In this document: positions 22,501 to 34,800 of the stretch, one piece after another
Position numbering within the stretch: position 1 is the stretch's first letter
Layout: the number at the start of each line of letters is the position of its first letter
Assembly: GCA_029961685.1 (NCBI GenBank)
Contig: JARWKL010000010.1
Location: 3,720,001 to 3,784,000 of the forward strand
Direction: 5' to 3'
Source of the DNA: Aristolochia californica
Taxonomy: Eukaryota; Streptophyta; Magnoliopsida; Piperales; Aristolochiaceae
DNA length: 64,000 nucleotides
Program-made: the position numbers and the translations under genes
The notes under the pieces: model-generated
Seen by the model: only the letters and a program-made list of their open reading frames with translations
Database searches by the model: none
What the model was told of the DNA's origin: nothing

Positions 22501-25080
22501 AAGCACAAATAGGACATCTTTTAAATAAGAGTAGGTGTAGCAAATGTGAACCCAACCCCATACACCTTGGTTCGGGATCCATCAACTATGGAAACTAATT
22601 TTTTAAGTAAACAAAGAGATATAAAATTCAGGGGGGTACCATTACCTGTCAAGTGCTCAGAGGCCCCAGAGTCAATGATCCAGGATAGAGAAGTAGCTGA
22701 AACCATACCTATTATAGAAGTAGCAGTAACAGGAGAAATCTTGTTGGAGGTGGCCTGGCTATTTGTATAAGCCATCACACTCTTTATCTTCTGAAGTACT
22801 ACAAATTCTTTAGTAAAGACAATCTTCTATCGTCTAGTGTTTTTAAGAGCCATCGTAGTACAAGTTGACAATAGTCAATGAGTAGTAATCAATCTGAGGA
22901 TTCTCTTCTTCAACACAAATGTCTTGATTAAAAAAACCCAATATGCAGCAATGAGACACAACAACAAATAATGAGTTAGTCAAGCTGAGTTAAGATCCCG
23001 AATGAAGCCAATTCAAAAGACCGAGTTGAGAGACCGAGGCAAGTTGAGTCAAGTCGAGTCAGGCTGCGTCAAGAGACCTAGGTCAAGCAGTAGTGGCTGG
23101 GTTTCAGACTTCAGACATCCAATAATCCTATAATAAAATTCCAGTAATCAAATAGCTATGAAGATGCCAATAATCTAATACCAACTAGGGATGAGCGAAA
23201 TTGCAAGATGAGCTAACTAGACAAACTAGTAATCTACGAGACATCAACGAAATTGCAAGATGAGCCAACTAGACAAACTAGTAATCTATAAGACATCAAT
23301 GAAATTGCAAGATAGGTGAGACAACCAACCAAACTAACACGACCAATAACGAAGCTATCCTCAACGAAGACGAAGTTGTCCACCAAAAGATATGCCAAAC
23401 GAAGCTAGATGTTGATTGCTAGAAATGTGACTGATGTGATGGATTGAAGACAAACCAATGAAAGCAACTTTTCAAGAAGTTGTTGTATCAGGTTTCAATA
23501 AGATCTTCTAAGAATAAATCATGCAGAAATGCAATAGACGTTTTGGTAATGACATATGCAAGAATCAATTTGTCCCTGGTAGTTGGAGGCAATCTTTCCA
23601 ACAGACAAGCAGCACTGAAACAACAAGGTTCGTGATTGAAGTAAAAAAAAAAACTTCCAAAGAGAAACAATCTTTGTTGAAATATTCTAAAACGAAATTG
23701 TCCTTGCTATAATGGGTTGAAATGACAGAATCATGATATGCCAATAGAATGAAATATGTCATAACGTAATATGTTAACCAAGTTACGATATGGGGATGAC
23801 CAATTGCATGAGAGCCTTAATCTGATGGTAATTTCTCACGATATGGGCGACATTCAAAACAACAATGATACGCACAATACGGGGATGGTCAAAAACATAA
23901 ATGCAAACAAAGACATTTGCTGCTAATCTTCTTTATTCTGTTGTCGCAAAGGTAAGGATCCAGAATACCAAAGTGATTAGCAGTCAACTAATCTTCAAGT
24001 ATGCTAATCTTCTACTATTTTGTTCTGTCGTTGCAAAGTGTTAATCTTCTAATGTTGGATTGTCTCAAAGATTGTCAGTAATTTGAAGCTAGGTGTTTTG
24101 CGCTTGAGGCAACAACGTAGCTAGTGAGGTTATAACCGTTGATAATGGTTATATGAATGCCAACATTATGTTGTAAATGTATGTCTTTTAACATCTTTTG
24201 ATTATGTTATAAACGTATGGTTGCTCCAAATGAGCCAAGTGATCTGCCTTCCTCTCATATGATACTAGGCACATGATATTACGCAAGGAACCAATGTTAC
24301 TGTAAGTAGGCAGCTCTAGCACCAGAAGTCAAAAAAATGAAGATTGGCCCTCTTATACCGAGGCACCACAAGGCAGGGCAACGAATCAAAATAAAGTTAG
24401 GCAATCTTAACCACTCATCACAGACGAGTCTAGTAATCAGAAGCAGGCATGAGTGTAATTTCTAGCGTAGAAACCAATAGCAACAATGAGTATAGTTTTA
24501 ACTATAGATCAATAGAAGATCTCAACCAACATATCTTCAATTAGCAATGATAAATCACAACTCATATATCTTACCACAAGACACTTTATTCATACACAGA
24601 ATAGGTGCCAAGACCAGCATGTATATAGGAAGCCTTCTTCAAATCAAATGCCCATGACATCTTCAACATAAACTAGCATCTTCATGTCTCATAATCCATG
24701 TAGCAATGAAGCAAAATGGAATCATGAAATCACTACTCTGATCCCATGTTAATTTCAGGATTCCATAATACTGAGATTTTCAACTTAAGAGTGTAGGAGA
24801 GAAGAAGGAAGGAGGAGAGGAGAAGAAGTAAAGTGGGATGACTACAGAGAGGGAAGTAAGAACATATGAGAAAGTGAGAGAGAGATGGACACCAAGAAGA
24901 GAGAAGAGGGGAGAATAAGGGTTGTAGAAGTAATTATAATCTCTCCCCTTTAACTTTTATTTATAGATGTCAAAAGTATATAAATTAAAAGTATGTTCTT
25001 CACCTTATAAAGAGTGAAGAAAACACAAAAAACATATGATATTTACAATAAACCCACCTAAACTTTTCCCTGTATTTCAA
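22500..25080 (-). mobile_element. Decayed Ty1/copia element, minus strand
   Basis: Minus strand at 22521-22778 reads [16 protein letters not shown], the copia protease active site (D-S-G-A). Near 24735-24760 the minus strand has ATTAACATGGGATCAGAG, a copia primer site, so 24760-25080 is the likely 5' LTR (TATA-type 'tctataaataaaag'). The interior is broken; no intact integrase or reverse transcriptase remains. Confidence 0.5.
23196..23320. repeat. Short tandem repeat, period 52
   Basis: Units begin at 23196, 23248 and 23300 with (c/t)gaaattgcaagat; the first two are nearly identical and the third is partial. It lies within the copia relic. Confidence 0.75.
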
Positions 25081-25089
25081 CAAGGATTT

Positions 25090-25865
25090 ATCATATAACC
25101 AATTAATACATGACTTAAAACTAATAATCTAATTATAAATTATTCAAGTATGATTGAATGTCACATTTGAGAACCAATCTGATCTATTTTTAGTTTTGCA
25201 GGTCACATTAATTTCGACTGTGTTTTTTTTATACATCCAAAAGTAATTGATTCAAAATCCTCATCCACATACTAATTTGATCCACTGATTTACAAATTTA
25301 GTTACGCGTTAGTAACTGATTCACTAGAAGCCTTACTTTTTCGCATTTTTCTATAAAAATGTGATACATTACTCCAAAAGCCCTTTTTTATAATGTTATA
25401 GATGCAAATGGATACATGAACACAGTTATGAACCGCCACTTGAAATTTGTGAATTCGATTTCACATATGGCGTAGCGTTTGAGACAGGAGAAGGGGATAA
25501 GCGAAACAAGTGAAGCACAGCACATGAGACGCAACTAGGACAGTAGTGGATGGTCAAACTGACTCATGAAAAATACCACTAAAACAGAATCTATAAATGG
25601 TTAGAAACAGAATAACGGGTGTCTATAAGTACACAGATCTTTCCACGTGGATAATCATTTTCCAACTCTCTGATTTCGTCGTTACAAGAGGCTATAAATC
25701 TCATCAATCACGTCCCAAAAAAATTAAGGATGAAAGAATATACAAGAATATTACAGCACCTTCTATAAATGACGCACCTCAGTATGCCACCAAACGGGAG
25801 CTTTGGCGGGGGCACGAGGCTCAAGAGCCAAAAACGTAGAAACACCTCGTTAACTCAGAACCATC
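25090..25865 (-). other. 3' flank of NAR1
   Basis: No other gene recognised. The part adjacent to the NAR1 stop is probably its 3' untranslated region. The short plus-strand frame at 25597-25839 has no recognisable domain. Confidence 0.35.
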
Positions 25866-28800
25866 TCACCAGTTATGAAGTTGTGAAGTAATACTTTTAG
25901 TCACTGGGTGATATTTAGTATGTATGTATCTTTTGGCTTTCTCAGACCCTGGTTCGCCTAGCCATTCATCATACAAGCTTCTTACTATAGGATTCTCACC
26001 AGGGTCAGCAACCACAACCTGTCAAAACAAATCCTCAGAGAATGAGATTCTGGTAGACTTTACTTCATCCAAATTGTTAACAATGCCCCAAACAAGTGAT
26101 CAAAACCTATGATCAACGGAAGGGCGAGTATATATATATAGAATGCCTAATTGGAAAAAAAAAAAAAAAACTGTTGGCCTGTAAAACATTACAAATCATG
26201 ACCTTAGTTGATCAAGAAACTTCTAACAACTCCCATCGGTATCCAAAAATTTACTAGTACTTCTACGACCTCAGGGATGAGAGACCAACGTATTACTCTC
26301 TCCGTAAGAAATGACTGTTCCATTGGTGATTTGCAAGCTATATCCGAAAAAAGGTCTACACAAGACGGTAAGGCATACAGGATTCTGTCGCAGAAAAGTT
26401 CAAGGTGTGATATCCCTCAAATGCCAGAAAGAACAGGAAGATTGCATACAAGCCTTGTATATATTGACAAGAAGATAGAAGGGAACTGAAGTTTATTACC
26501 AAGAAAGAAAGTTTGAATTTCAAACAAGCAGGATACAGAATTTAAATTCAATTTAAGCATAATGCATAATTTAAATTCCAACCCATGTTCACTGGCCTAT
26601 TTTTCTATGGGACTTGAGACAAACTTCAAGAATTTGGTAGACAAAAGTTAAATCTATTTTAAACAGGTAAACAATAAAACAATGACGAATTACAAATTCA
26701 TTCTCTATTTTCTTTCATCATTGACCTACATGTCGACTATAAACTTTTAATGAATAATGTCAAAAAAAAAAAAACTTTTAATGACTACTAATATTTTCAT
26801 GATGGAAAACAAGACTGGGACAGGAAATTTTGTTGATAAAATGACTAACAAGATATTCCATTTTTTTCCAATTTTTCTGGATTTAGAAACTTACATCTTG
26901 CTGATATGTAGTTTCTAATGATTGAATAAGATCTTTGGCAGATTGCCCTGTCTTTGGTTTGATTTGACCTCCACCATTTAGACAACCTGTTTACATAAAA
27001 CATTTTGAGTCATGAGATATTTCTTCCAGCAGAAAAGAAAATTCAGGATGACAAACTTCTTTGCAAATGCAGAGATGCAACATGCAATATGACATTATAT
27101 AGGCTTTGGCTAAACCCCAGAACCATTTTCCGCCTGCTGTTTCCACAAAAGCCAACCTTTTTTTTCGTTCAAAACAGGTCCAATCAAGACGCTGCAAGCA
27201 CTACTTTCTCTTTAATTTCTTGCTATCCTGGATTGGACTTGAATTCTAATACGAGTAGCCATACATCGAATGAAGTAGCCCTCAGTTTCTCTTCAACATG
27301 AACTAAAAGAACTAACCTGATGGGCAAGCCATGACCTCCACAAAGTGATACTCGCACCTTCCACTTCTAATTTTTCTGACTACATTCTGCAAGTTCCGGA
27401 AGCCATAACAAGTGGCAAATCTTAAGACTGTCTCACCACCTACCTGTAGATAACATCAACAGAATTTAATATGCAGGGCCACTAAGCTCAATTACAGTGG
27501 TAGAAAAAGTATCAAGGATATACTTACTTCTAGATGGACTTCGTGAAAATCTGAATTGCGCAATACTTTAAACTCAAGTGACCCTCTTATTTCCTTCCCA
27601 AAGAGGGTCTTGGCCGCATAGCGAAAGATTGTCTCTGCATATCCCCCTGAGCTTCCAGCAACACCATAAAGCAGCCCCTCTCCATTTATATTAGTTAGCC
27701 TAAAAAAAATGGATAATTCACTAAGACCGGGCGGAAAAATGATGCCATAAGCAGTGCAAAATGAAATTTCCAGTAAAAGTAGAATAATGCACATACAGTT
27801 TATCCAGAGGTGCGTCTTCCAAGGCATTGAAATCAATGGATTTTAACTGTCATAACCATGATCAAGATTATTTCAGTAATTCACTATTAAAATTTGTCAT
27901 CAGTAAAGGAGAGACTGATACTTTGCATGAACCAAGGTAAACAATTCCTGACTGTCTGATGATGCAACATGTTATCCAGTGGGTATATCAAGTACTGGTC
28001 TTGCTCTGCCATTTCTCTTACAAAAAGACCCTGCCTCTTCTTGAACAGGGGTTCTCCAACTCAATTCCACATCAGTTTTCTGGTCCAGCCATTCACTTAG
28101 TGTGCAATGAATTGATCAGGGTCTGTAAAGTTCTGTACAACCATATCTAAGCCCACTCGACAAACATGTTGTACCATCAGTGGCACATGAGATCTGTACA
28201 ATAGCAACCAAACATTATCCACTGGTGGATGATATTCACCAGTATATTATGAAGCTCTTTGGTTTCTTTACCTGCATCAAGTCCAAAACTTCTCCTGATG
28301 TCAAAACTGAGTCTACCTCTGCAATCTTCAAGCCTGTGGCCTCAAGAACATTTTCTCCTTGACGAGCTACTGGAAAGACAAAGTCATCCCGCACAGCCTC
28401 AAGCTTTTTATCATAACATGGCATTACAGTCACATGATAGACTTGTTGAGGCCTACAAGTTGGTAAAAAAAACATAACATGATGATCTATATGTCCATGA
28501 ATATTAACTGTCAAAAAGTTAAACACCTACATAAAACCACATATTTGCTATAGAAAGAACAATAGAATAAAATTAGGTGTGCAAGTAGAACAGACATGAA
28601 ACCCATTTTCTTGGATATGTGATGTTTGATGGCTGTTCCCATAGCTTGCTGTGGACTCTTCACAGAGGAAATATATGGCAAGATGTAAGACCCAAGAGTT
28701 TTTTCAGCATAGCATATCCAACCTGTAAAAGTTAACAGAAGCATGACCCACAATTGAAGTAACATATTTATATGTAAATCTCATAAAAACATATTTATAT

Positions 28801-31800
28801 GTAAACAAATGTACTATTTTTTATTGAGAACTGAGTATAACAGAATTCCATAGGCACCAATGAGACTGGAATACAAGACCTCTCATTGAGAGCAGCCACT
28901 AAACCAAGGGCTTCATCCAAAATCCAATGCTATCCAAAACCACTATGGAATGACAACCAACTATGTAAACGTCTTATGCAGCACCAGCCAGAAGCCTATT
29001 CGGATCCTAAACAGGACCTACCTTGCCCACTTTAGAGTCTTTCATTGAGTGGCACCTCTATTAATGCACACAAAAGTTATTTATTTACTAGGTATGTTTA
29101 CATGTCAACTGTCCATATATTGGGTCCATGAGATTACATGGTTGGCTAGTCCTCCCAGCATGTTTTTGAAATTCCATAATTCTTACATATTTTCTACATG
29201 AAACTTAAATTTGCTTGAAAAAGTGAAGCTCCTTTCCACAGCTGGCAATAGAATCATGGTCTATTATATTACCAGTTTTGCATCACTTTGTATAAGGACT
29301 CAGCTAAGCAGAGTATCCTTCGATCAAGAAGTTCCAGAAATGTGTTTAAAACACATTTAATTCACTTCAACTTCATAGTGGAATTACAGGAAACCGAGAA
29401 GGGTGCTCAATAGGCACTCTTTTCTCCTAGGAAGTAATGTGTTTCTGGAGTTGATTCTTTAAAAACAGATCTCCCAGTGTAAAAACTTTGCAGAGATCTG
29501 ATACAAATGCTCGTCATTCTCACAGCTTTTGCAAATGGTACTTTGGCAAATCGTTATTTTCCTAAGTTCAAAAGCATCACTGGTAAAAGGGTGAAAAACA
29601 CTAATCTCCTGTAATATACCCCCTTGTCTTTGTAAAGTATTCAGTAACAGTTTTGTCACCAAGATTCATGCTAAAGTACGTTGAATATAATTCAAAAAAC
29701 CTAAGATAGATTACTCTCTCATGCAAAGATAGACACAAGGGTGGTCTACATATCTTTTGAGGTTTCAAAGCTGATAATCCGATTACTAAATCGTGGTTCC
29801 ATGCTATTAACCAGCCAGGATTGTACCTAGTTATCCTCAATTTCCCAATCAATAGTCAAGAGCGAAGGAGGATCATCCTGCAAGTATTTAACTTTTCTCT
29901 TTGCCTTCAGAAATATCTAAATGGATTGAGACCAATTGATAGAATCCTGCCGGATCAGTTTAATAGATGTAATTAGAATAGTACTTGAGTCCTTAAACTT
30001 AGAGCTATCAGAAACCTTGGGAGGGGTAACAACCTCTCTTATTAGCCACAGTCACACACAAAAAATAAATTCAGTAACACCCATAGGCCAAACAGATCTG
30101 TAAAAATATATAATTGTACGAGAAGAAGAGAAAAGGAAGAAGAATAGCGCGGAAAGAGAGGAGAAGAATGCATGAGTTATGCACTCATTGCATCCAAAAA
30201 CATGAGCCCTCTTCTATTTAATCATCTTTAAGTGATTGTTGACAAATTTACAACAATACCCCTCATAACTTCAACCTCATATCTCACTCAATACAACTTA
30301 GAATCTTATCAAACTTGAACCTTATGCCTGTATCACGATGTCTCTTACTGTTGCTTCCCAAGGTGAATACTAGAAGGGAGAAATGACAAAAAAGAAAACC
30401 TTACATGAATTCTAACACTCCCATTCAAGTTGGAGAGTAGATACCAAGAAGCCCAAACTTGTTAAAAAAATCCTGAATTCTTTTTTGATCAAGGGTTTGG
30501 TGAATATATCACCAATTGATAGCAGATTGAACATATGGAATGACCACAGCTCTACTCATCACTACATCATAGCAATAAAGATTGCAACCTTTTTTTGATA
30601 AAGATTGCAACCTGATTATCGCAATGCATGGTCACGGCTTCTTTGTTTGAAAAACTCAACTCTTGTAACACAAATCTGACCCGCATCAATTCATTAACTG
30701 TATGTGCCCGTTGTTAGGTATTCAGCTTATGCACTAGAGCGAGCCCCCACATTTCGTTCCTTGCCTTTCCCACTAATTAAATTTCCACAACAACTACATA
30801 GAAGCCATCGGTAGGTATTCAATCCAATTTTGATCCTGCATAAAGTGCATTTGAATAGACCTCAATCTCCAAGTAACCATGTGGCTCATAAAATAAGCCT
30901 TTTCCTAATGCTCCCTTTAAGTATAGCAGTATTTTATGAGTTACCACTAAAAGCACCTTCTGAGGACATTCCATAAACAGACTAACCATGCTTACAACAA
31001 ATTATATATCAGAACATGTAATAGTTGCATAAATAAGTTTACTAACCAGCCTTTTGTACATGGTCTTATCCTTAAGTTCAACATTATTGTTTTCATGAAG
31101 ATTACGGCTCATCTTTGCAGGTGTCTCTACAAGTTTTGTACCAGGAATCCATATTCTTGTAGCATGTCCTTAACGTACTTCAACACAATTTGTGCTTTAC
31201 TTCTGGCCACCTCAATACCAACAAAAAAATTAAAGGACCCCAAATCTTTTTGCTTGAAAAAGTTTAGCAAGATGTTATTTCACTTCTGAAATTCCTAGCT
31301 CAACACTTCCAAATAACACTATATCATTCACAACTCTAGTAGGTCTCTTCAAAACAAACGATGAATGATTGAATGACTTCTAGCACAAACCAATGACAAA
31401 ACCACCTTGCTAAAGTTGTCAAACCATGCCCTGGGATTGCTTGAGGTCAGAAATTTCCTTTTTCAACTTGCATACCTTTCTTAACTCCCCCTAAGCAACA
31501 TACCAGGAGGTTGCTCCCTATATACCTCCTCATCGAAGTCCCTACATAAAAATGTATTTTTTATATCTAGTTGATATAAAGGCCAGCCCTTGGTTATTGC
31601 CACTGAAACAAGAATCCGAACAGAAGGCAATTAGGCTACAAGGGAAAAAAAATCAAATTAGTCAACCCTATAACTCTGAGCATGCCTTTGGCCACAAGAT
31701 GGAATTATATCATTCAATTGACTCATTTGCCTTAATGTTTCTATATATACTCAACAACATCCCACAACGACAACACCAAGAGGTAGATTACATAATGTCC

Positions 31801-34800
31801 ATGTCCCATGGTCAAATAGAGCATCCATCTTTACATCTATAGCCTTAGGAGAAGTTAGACAAATAGTACACAAAGACAAGGATAGTGCAAACTCCTTAAA
31901 GGAGTTAGACAATAGGTCAAAGGCACAAACATAGAAATAGGAAGGCGAGTACATTTACGAACGCCAATAGAGAGATGTAGATTACTTACCTCAAGGGTAT
32001 TAGATGAAGAAGATGTTGGCGCAAGAAGTGGAGAGAGCCTTGTTTGGTGTCTATGGAGTTTTTATGTACTAATAAACTTGTAATGGCTTTATTTCTGCAA
32101 CCAGTGGCAAAGGACTAAAAATCTACTCCCAGGACTAGGAGCAACATGATCTGTATTAGGAGTGATGAGCGAAGAGGTATGCCTTGAGAAATATGGGACA
32201 TTTTCAAAGAATGTAACATCCACCAACACATATGTTTTCTAAATGAAAGGACAATAACATTTATATCCCTCCTGTATGCGTGAGTGACCCAAAAAAATAC
32301 ATTTAAGGGATTTGGGAGACAATTTATCAGCAATAGGACCAAATGAATGCACAAAACAAACACATTCAAAAACAGGGGGACAAAGCGAAAATAATTCAAT
32401 ATCGGGCTTGAGAACTTGGAAAGGAATTTTTCCCCTATTCACTGAGGAACGCCTCCTATTAATGAGAAAATAAGTAATAAGAACCAACCTCAGTAAGATT
32501 TGGGAAAATGCTTACAAAATAACATAGTGCATACAAACTCAAGTAAATGAAGGTTCTTCCTTTCTAAAACTTCATTCTACTGTGGAGTATATACACAAGA
32601 AATCGATGAATAATCCCAACAGTTTGACAAAAGGAATCAAATTTATGGTTTATGAACTCAAGCACATTATCTATATGCAAGATATGAAGTGAAGCACCAT
32701 ATTGAGTTTTTATTTCATTAAAAAAATCAAAAGTACATTAAAAACTTCAGTTTCTCCCGTAGGAGATACACCGAAGTCAACCTATTAAAATCATCAATAA
32801 ATGATAAGAAATACTTATAACCAAAAAGTACTAGCAATAGGGTATGGCCCCCATACATTTAAATGAATTATAATACTCAAAGATTAATTAGATGGAAAAG
32901 ACACACGGCAGTGCTTCAATAGCTGACAAGACTCGCACTAAAACATGGAAATAGATAGCAATGTAGGAAATAACTTAGACAGCTGATGCGAACAAAGGTT
33001 GGTTTTACTTTGTTATATTGTGGGACCCACCATGGAGGCACAAGCTGGTGGTTAGAAGCTCTTGTGGGACCCACAAGGATATCCACGAGTTGGCAAGTGG
33101 TTAGAAGATCTTGTGGCTTCTAGGATAAGTTCCCAACTTGTGGATATCTTTGTGGATTCCACGAGATCTTCTAAGATAAGTTGCCAACTCGTGGATATCC
33201 TTGTGGATTCCATGAGATCTTCTAACCACATGCCCTTCTAGGATAAGTTGCCAACTCGTGTATATCCTTGTGAGTCCCACGAGATCTTCTAAGATAAGTT
33301 GCCAACTCGTGGATATCCTTGTGGATTCCATGAGATCTTCTAACCACATGCCCTTCTAGGATAAGTTGCCAACTCGTGTATATCCTTGTGAGTCCCACGA
33401 GATCTTCTAACCACCAGCTTGTGCCTCCATGGTGGGTCCCACAATATAACAAAGTAAAACCAACCTTTGTTCGCATCAACAGCTTTGCTAGAGAAGGATG
33501 ACTTGGCTGGAGATACCACTGGAAGATTGTACCATCTACATGCAAATTTGAAGAAGTTTATTGTGATGAACCCTCCAAGTGATACAACTCATCTCTCTCA
33601 TGCCCTGAACCAATCATTCTTTTTTGGAAGTCCTAAAAGATAGTGAGTAGGATAGAAAGTTACAAAACAATTTAAAGATTTAGTGATCTGACTAGAAAGA
33701 AGATTCACAAGAAATTTAGGAACTAAAAAATTGAATCTAAGTGTAATGAGTAGGCTGGATTGATCCAACACCACTAACTGGAGAGAATGAACCATCAGCA
33801 AGGGGTGACTTGCGACAATTGATTAAGTTTCACAAAAAATGAGGACATAGCTGACATATGTGACAACGCACCAGAATCAATAACCCATGTAGAAATTGGA
33901 CTCACATGCAAAGCAGACTCACCTGAATTGCCTAGAGTAGCTTTGACTAACAGAGTGAATTGGGTTATGGATGTAAAGGAAGAAATCAATTGGGCCATCA
34001 TCTAGACTAATTGTTGAAGTTCATCAAGGGCACATGTCAACTGCATGAGCTACAGAAGTGTCATTCTTGCCAATACTAGAATTTGCTCATGCTGGTCTGA
34101 CAAACTTGTCCCAACACTTATCCAGAAAAAGTTTGTTATGTCCATAGTAGACACATCATCTATCATTCCTGCTCTCACCTCGACCTCTACCATGGTCTGA
34201 ACTATTTCGGCCTTGTCCTCTGCTACCCCTTCCACGACCACAGGTGTCCCTTGAGCTACTTTGTGCATGCTGATGGTTAAGGACAGCAATCTCAGCATTT
34301 TTTACTTCTTGACCACCATGCGGTGCCACAAAAAATTGTGCATGCATGACTATGTTAAAAGCATTAGGAAGTGAAGGCAAGTAATTGTGCTCTAACTACA
34401 TCTTCAGGTCCTAATCCATCACAAAAACTTCACTGGATAAATCTGTCCATGTTGTTTTCTAAGCCCCTTCTCATCAATAGTAAAGAGGAGGTAGATGATA
34501 ATTTCTTGTAGCACACTTTGCAGCACACTATAATAACAGATAATTGCTTTATCACCTCTTTCCAACTATATAATTTTGTATACAATTTCATAAATTCTTG
34601 ATGAACTACTCTCCTGGGCATACATTAACTCAAGGGAGTTCCAAATCTCCTTTTTCACAATTTTTTTTTTTTTTTTGCTTTGTTAGTATGTTGTTCTAGC
34701 TGGTGTATTGTCGACTTCCTTGCAGTCTTGTACTCTTCTTTTCTTCTTTTAATACAATTCTCATTATTCTCAAAAAAAAAATGTATTTAAGCTAGCTACA

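Noticed and set aside
22546..22770. 74-codon plus-strand frame
   Set aside because: Shadow of the minus-strand copia protease fragment.
33101..33545. Overlapping repetitive minus-strand frames ([14 protein letters not shown] repeats)
   Set aside because: Produced by the tandem units of the foldback element; not a repeat protein. Only the part beyond 33483 belongs to the copia relic.
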